A stretch of DNA of 15,297 nucleotides from JBOHWJ01 sp050736615 (lineage in GTDB: Bacteria > Desulfobacterota > Binatia > Binatales > Binataceae): assembly GCA_050736615.1 (NCBI GenBank), contig JBOHWL010000167.1, positions 1 to 15,297 on the forward strand, given 5' to 3'. The position numbers and the translations under genes are program-made. This document shows, piece after piece, positions 15,015-15,297 of this stretch (the stretch's first letter is position 1; every line of letters begins with the position of its first letter). Below the pieces are notes generated by a model, which did not search any database, had not been told where the DNA came from, and worked only from the letters and a program-made list of their open reading frames with translations.

Positions 15015-15297
15015 GACGCCGACTTGTCGCCGCCGTCCACCCGGTCTTTCAGCACCGGGCTAGGCTTGAAGGAAAGCACCGTGCGCGAGTCGATGATGAT
15101 CGGGTCGCCGGTCTGCGGATTGCGGCCACGGCGGGCGCGTTTATGATTGACGATGAAACTTCCGAAGCCGGAAATTTTCACCTTTTCGCCACGGCGCAGA
15201 CTTTCCCGGATTATCGCGAATACCGCCTCCACCACTTCACCGGCTTCCTTTTTGGAAGAGCCCACCCGTTCGTAGATAAGGTCAATCAGATCGGCTT
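15011..15297 (-). CDS. ihfA: Integration host factor alpha subunit (first few codons outside the window)
   Basis: 94 residues are visible, and the frame runs off the right edge as KADLIDLIYERVGSSKKEAG-like sequence (the first visible whole codon is the Ala). The gene therefore lacks only about its first three to five residues; an internal GTG at 15265 is not the true start. The HU/IHF fold is complete: helical dimerisation part, then GEKVKISGFGSF, the DNA-intercalating arm RARRGRNPQTGDPI with its proline, and LSFKPSPVLKDRV at the end. IHF alpha pairs with IHF beta to bend DNA sharply, including at sigma-54 promoters between activator site and polymerase. HU is the alternative; the arm and C-terminal sequence and the downstream merR favour IhfA. 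Confidence 0.87.
   Translation of the reverse strand, partial: ADLIDLIYERVGSSKKEAGEVVEAVFAIIRESLRRGEKVKISGFGSFIVNHKRARRGRNPQTGDPIIIDSRTVLSFKPSPVLKDRVDGGDKSAS

Noticed and set aside
14556..15146. 196-residue plus-strand open frame over the merR and ihfA genes
   Set aside because: Both minus-strand genes are well-recognised families with a clean ATGA junction, so this is a shadow frame.
1..15297. CRISPR arrays, tRNA or rRNA genes
   Set aside because: No regularly spaced direct repeats and no cloverleaf or rRNA-like stretches were seen. The MerR end was checked for a tRNA gene, and only 27 bases separate it from the YihY gene.

Overview
The window looks like a chromosomal segment of a Gram-negative, fairly GC-rich bacterium. 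It carries an outer-membrane assembly pair (tamA-tamB), a sigma-54 activator with its kinase, and an ihfA-merR end that in many Proteobacteria lies downstream of pheT. Protein flavour and small dispersed hairpin repeats suggest a deltaproteobacterial or Desulfobacterota/Binatota-like lineage; this is an impression, not a proof.

Layout. At 1-755 (minus) lies the 5' part of a polytopic membrane protein, probably a GT-C-type glycosyltransferase, cut by the left edge. At 921-4102 (minus) is a two-gene operon: an NtrB-like histidine kinase with an RsbRD-like N-terminus, and an NtrC-like sigma-54 activator whose start overlaps the kinase stop (ATGA). A 280-base divergent region (4103-4382) separates it from a large plus-strand gene (4383-6899), a fusion of a degenerate glycosidase-like barrel, a GT2 glycosyltransferase and membrane segments. 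A 562-base gene-free stretch (6900-7461) follows, full of inverted repeats. Then come tamA (7462-9294) and tamB (9298-13056), three bases apart, and a YihY/BrkB membrane protein with an Rrf2-like C-terminal winged helix (13200-14519). Converging from the right edge are ihfA (5' end just outside the window) and a MerR-type regulator, again with an ATGA overlap.

The most interesting signal is in the divergent region. A close match to a sigma-54 -24/-12 promoter (4354-4369) lies just ahead of the glycosyltransferase. Upstream of it are two 15-bp palindromes built from the same hexamer (CGCCTG/CAGGCG) with the same 3-bp spacer, their centres 52 bp apart (about five helical turns). Beside the divergent sigma-54 activator this looks like a self-contained circuit: sensor kinase -> NtrC-like activator -> enhancer pair -> sigma-54 promoter -> cell-surface glycan glycosyltransferase. 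The link is inferred from layout and sequence, not demonstrated.

Overall theme: envelope biogenesis (two glycosyltransferase-like membrane proteins, TamAB, YihY) plus regulation. The second point of interest is a roughly 290-bp segment (6991-7281) bounded by inverted repeats and packed with hairpins, resembling a small non-autonomous or REP-type element.
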